DNA of 64,000 nt, from assembly GCA_964035795.1 (NCBI GenBank), contig OZ038322.1, positions 20,066,674-20,130,673 on the forward strand, written 5' to 3'. The DNA is from Pterobdella sp. o SKG-2022. Lineage: Eukaryota > Annelida > Clitellata > Hirudinida > Piscicolidae. The notes under the pieces are model-generated. The model did no database searches. It saw only the letters and a list, made by a program, of their open reading frames with translations, and was not told where the DNA came from. Positions within the stretch are counted from its first letter, which is position 1. Each line of letters starts with the position of its first letter. The translations under genes and the position numbers were made by a program. This document shows positions 63,001 to 64,000 of this stretch, in pieces.

Positions 63001-64000
63001 TTAATTTTTTTTCTTCTTATTTTTCTTTTTGCTTTGTTTGGAAACTTCGATTCTGGCGTGTTTAGTTTCGTTGATATGCTGAAAAAGTTTGTTCCTTGTA
63101 CTGAAAGATTCATTACACACTCTGCATAGAAACTGAGTGGATGATTAGCAATATAATGAAAGTAATTATAATCAAATCAATGATTATGTAAAAAAAAATG
63201 CTTTGAAAAAAAATGCAAGTTATAAAAGATATTTTCAACACTATGGATTTTGATTGCAAGTTGATAATAAAATCCATCAGAAACAAAACTGAACGATACA
63301 TTGTCAACCTGTTCTTTTGAGGCTGAAGAATTGTTTGTTTTGGTAGGTTTATGTTCTTTGGGAGCTTGAGATGATTCTTCAACTGCAACCGAAATTCCAC
63401 TTGAATCCTTGGAATCTTTCGCGGTATTTGGTGGAGAAAAAACCTTGTTTTCGATAATCTTGGAAACATTGTTCTCAATTTCTGGGACTGGTAGTTCTGT
63501 TTCACCGATAGACTTTTCTGCAGTATCGATTAGGTTCAGATCCGCTTCAACTTTTTCTTTTTCATCATTCAACTTTGATGTTTTTGAAGTTTTTTTTTCG
63601 TTTTCTTTAGATTCATCTTTCTGAATAAACACCACCAATATATAATATCTAATTTTTTTTGTCGAATTTGAAAATTTTTTCAATCTACAGTGTTAATAGA
63701 AGTCTTTTTATGATAGTTTAGTGTAAATGCCCATGATGTAACAAAGTAATAATTTTAAATGTTGGATCTTACGTTTAAATGGTCGTTCAATACTTTTTTA
63801 GTTTTCTTTTTTTTTTTTTTCTTTTTTGACCTTTTGAATGCAAATTTTAAAAGATAATATAAATCTAAACTTAAAAAACAAAGCACAAAAATTCAAAAAA
63901 AAAATTAATTTAAAATGAAATCAGAGCAGCACACAAACTGGGTCTCTTGTGTCCCTCCGTTATGATGCTCTTCAACTGTATTCTCAGCCAGATCTTCTAT
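63001..64000 (-). CDS. DNAJC21: DNAJC21/Jjj1-like gene, C-terminal exons only
   Basis: A J-protein co-chaperone of Hsp70 in 60S ribosome maturation. Only its 3' end is visible; the J domain and first zinc finger lie beyond the window. Minus-strand exons: 64000-63939 (partial), 63830-63773, 63620-63309 and 63132-63001, with compatible phases. The second visible exon is nearly pure lysine (SKKKKKKKKTKK), like the KKQKKKKQK stretch of the family; the third is acidic and low-complexity. The last encodes a C2H2 finger (C-x2-C-x12-H-x5-H) with the hallmark FSTRNKLFQHI...KHA and a lysine-rich end. The finger text matches DNAJC21 (SRNKLFDH), which is the main basis for the name. The exon at 63939-64000 is the least certain. 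Confidence 0.75.

Overview
This is an AT-rich metazoan nuclear contig with spliced GT-AG genes, long introns, non-LTR retrotransposons and many small foldback (MITE-like) repeats. The gene set (peptide-type GPCR, GM130/GOLGA2, a CTR copper transporter, a DNAJC21/Jjj1-type gene end) and retroelements that encode a PHD-like finger suggest an invertebrate animal. The sequence alone does not fix the phylum. There are no operons, Shine-Dalgarno sites or CRISPR arrays.

Layout, left to right. 2022-12419 (+): a four-exon rhodopsin-class GPCR of 393 aa; two small exons were found by phase and topology inside its 9.4 kb of introns, and intron 1 holds about 105 pure CTA repeats. 12.4-25.9 kb: mostly gene-poor AT-rich DNA with a decayed retroelement 3' end abutting a tRNA-Lys(UUU)-like sequence (18.8-19.29 kb). 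25896-41093 (+): GOLGA2/GM130, 23 coding exons that join in phase to 920 aa; introns 9 and 10 each carry a non-LTR element of one PHD-finger-bearing type, one antisense and one sense. 42661-45517 (-): two tandem paralogous small secreted six-cysteine proteins, each with a TATA box. 47273-49032 (+): an unrecognised four-exon protein with two predicted membrane segments. 50625-54058 (+): a CR1/L2-like LINE with an intact 958-aa endonuclease/reverse transcriptase ORF and a 5'-truncated zinc-knuckle ORF1. 58512-61467 (+): a five-exon CTR/SLC31 copper transporter. 63001-64000 (-): the last four exons of a DNAJC21-like gene that runs off the right edge.

The genes look like unrelated housekeeping or signalling loci, not a co-functional cluster: Golgi tethering (GM130), copper uptake (CTR), ribosome biogenesis chaperone (DNAJC21-like), peptide signalling (GPCR). 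The least explained items are the tandem cysteine-rich secreted pair, the two-membrane-segment protein, and a foldback repeat family sharing an AAGCTTTTCGT core that seeds many introns and appears to bracket a copper transporter exon. Exon coordinates were inferred by eye from reading frame, splice consensus and family knowledge, with no transcript evidence.
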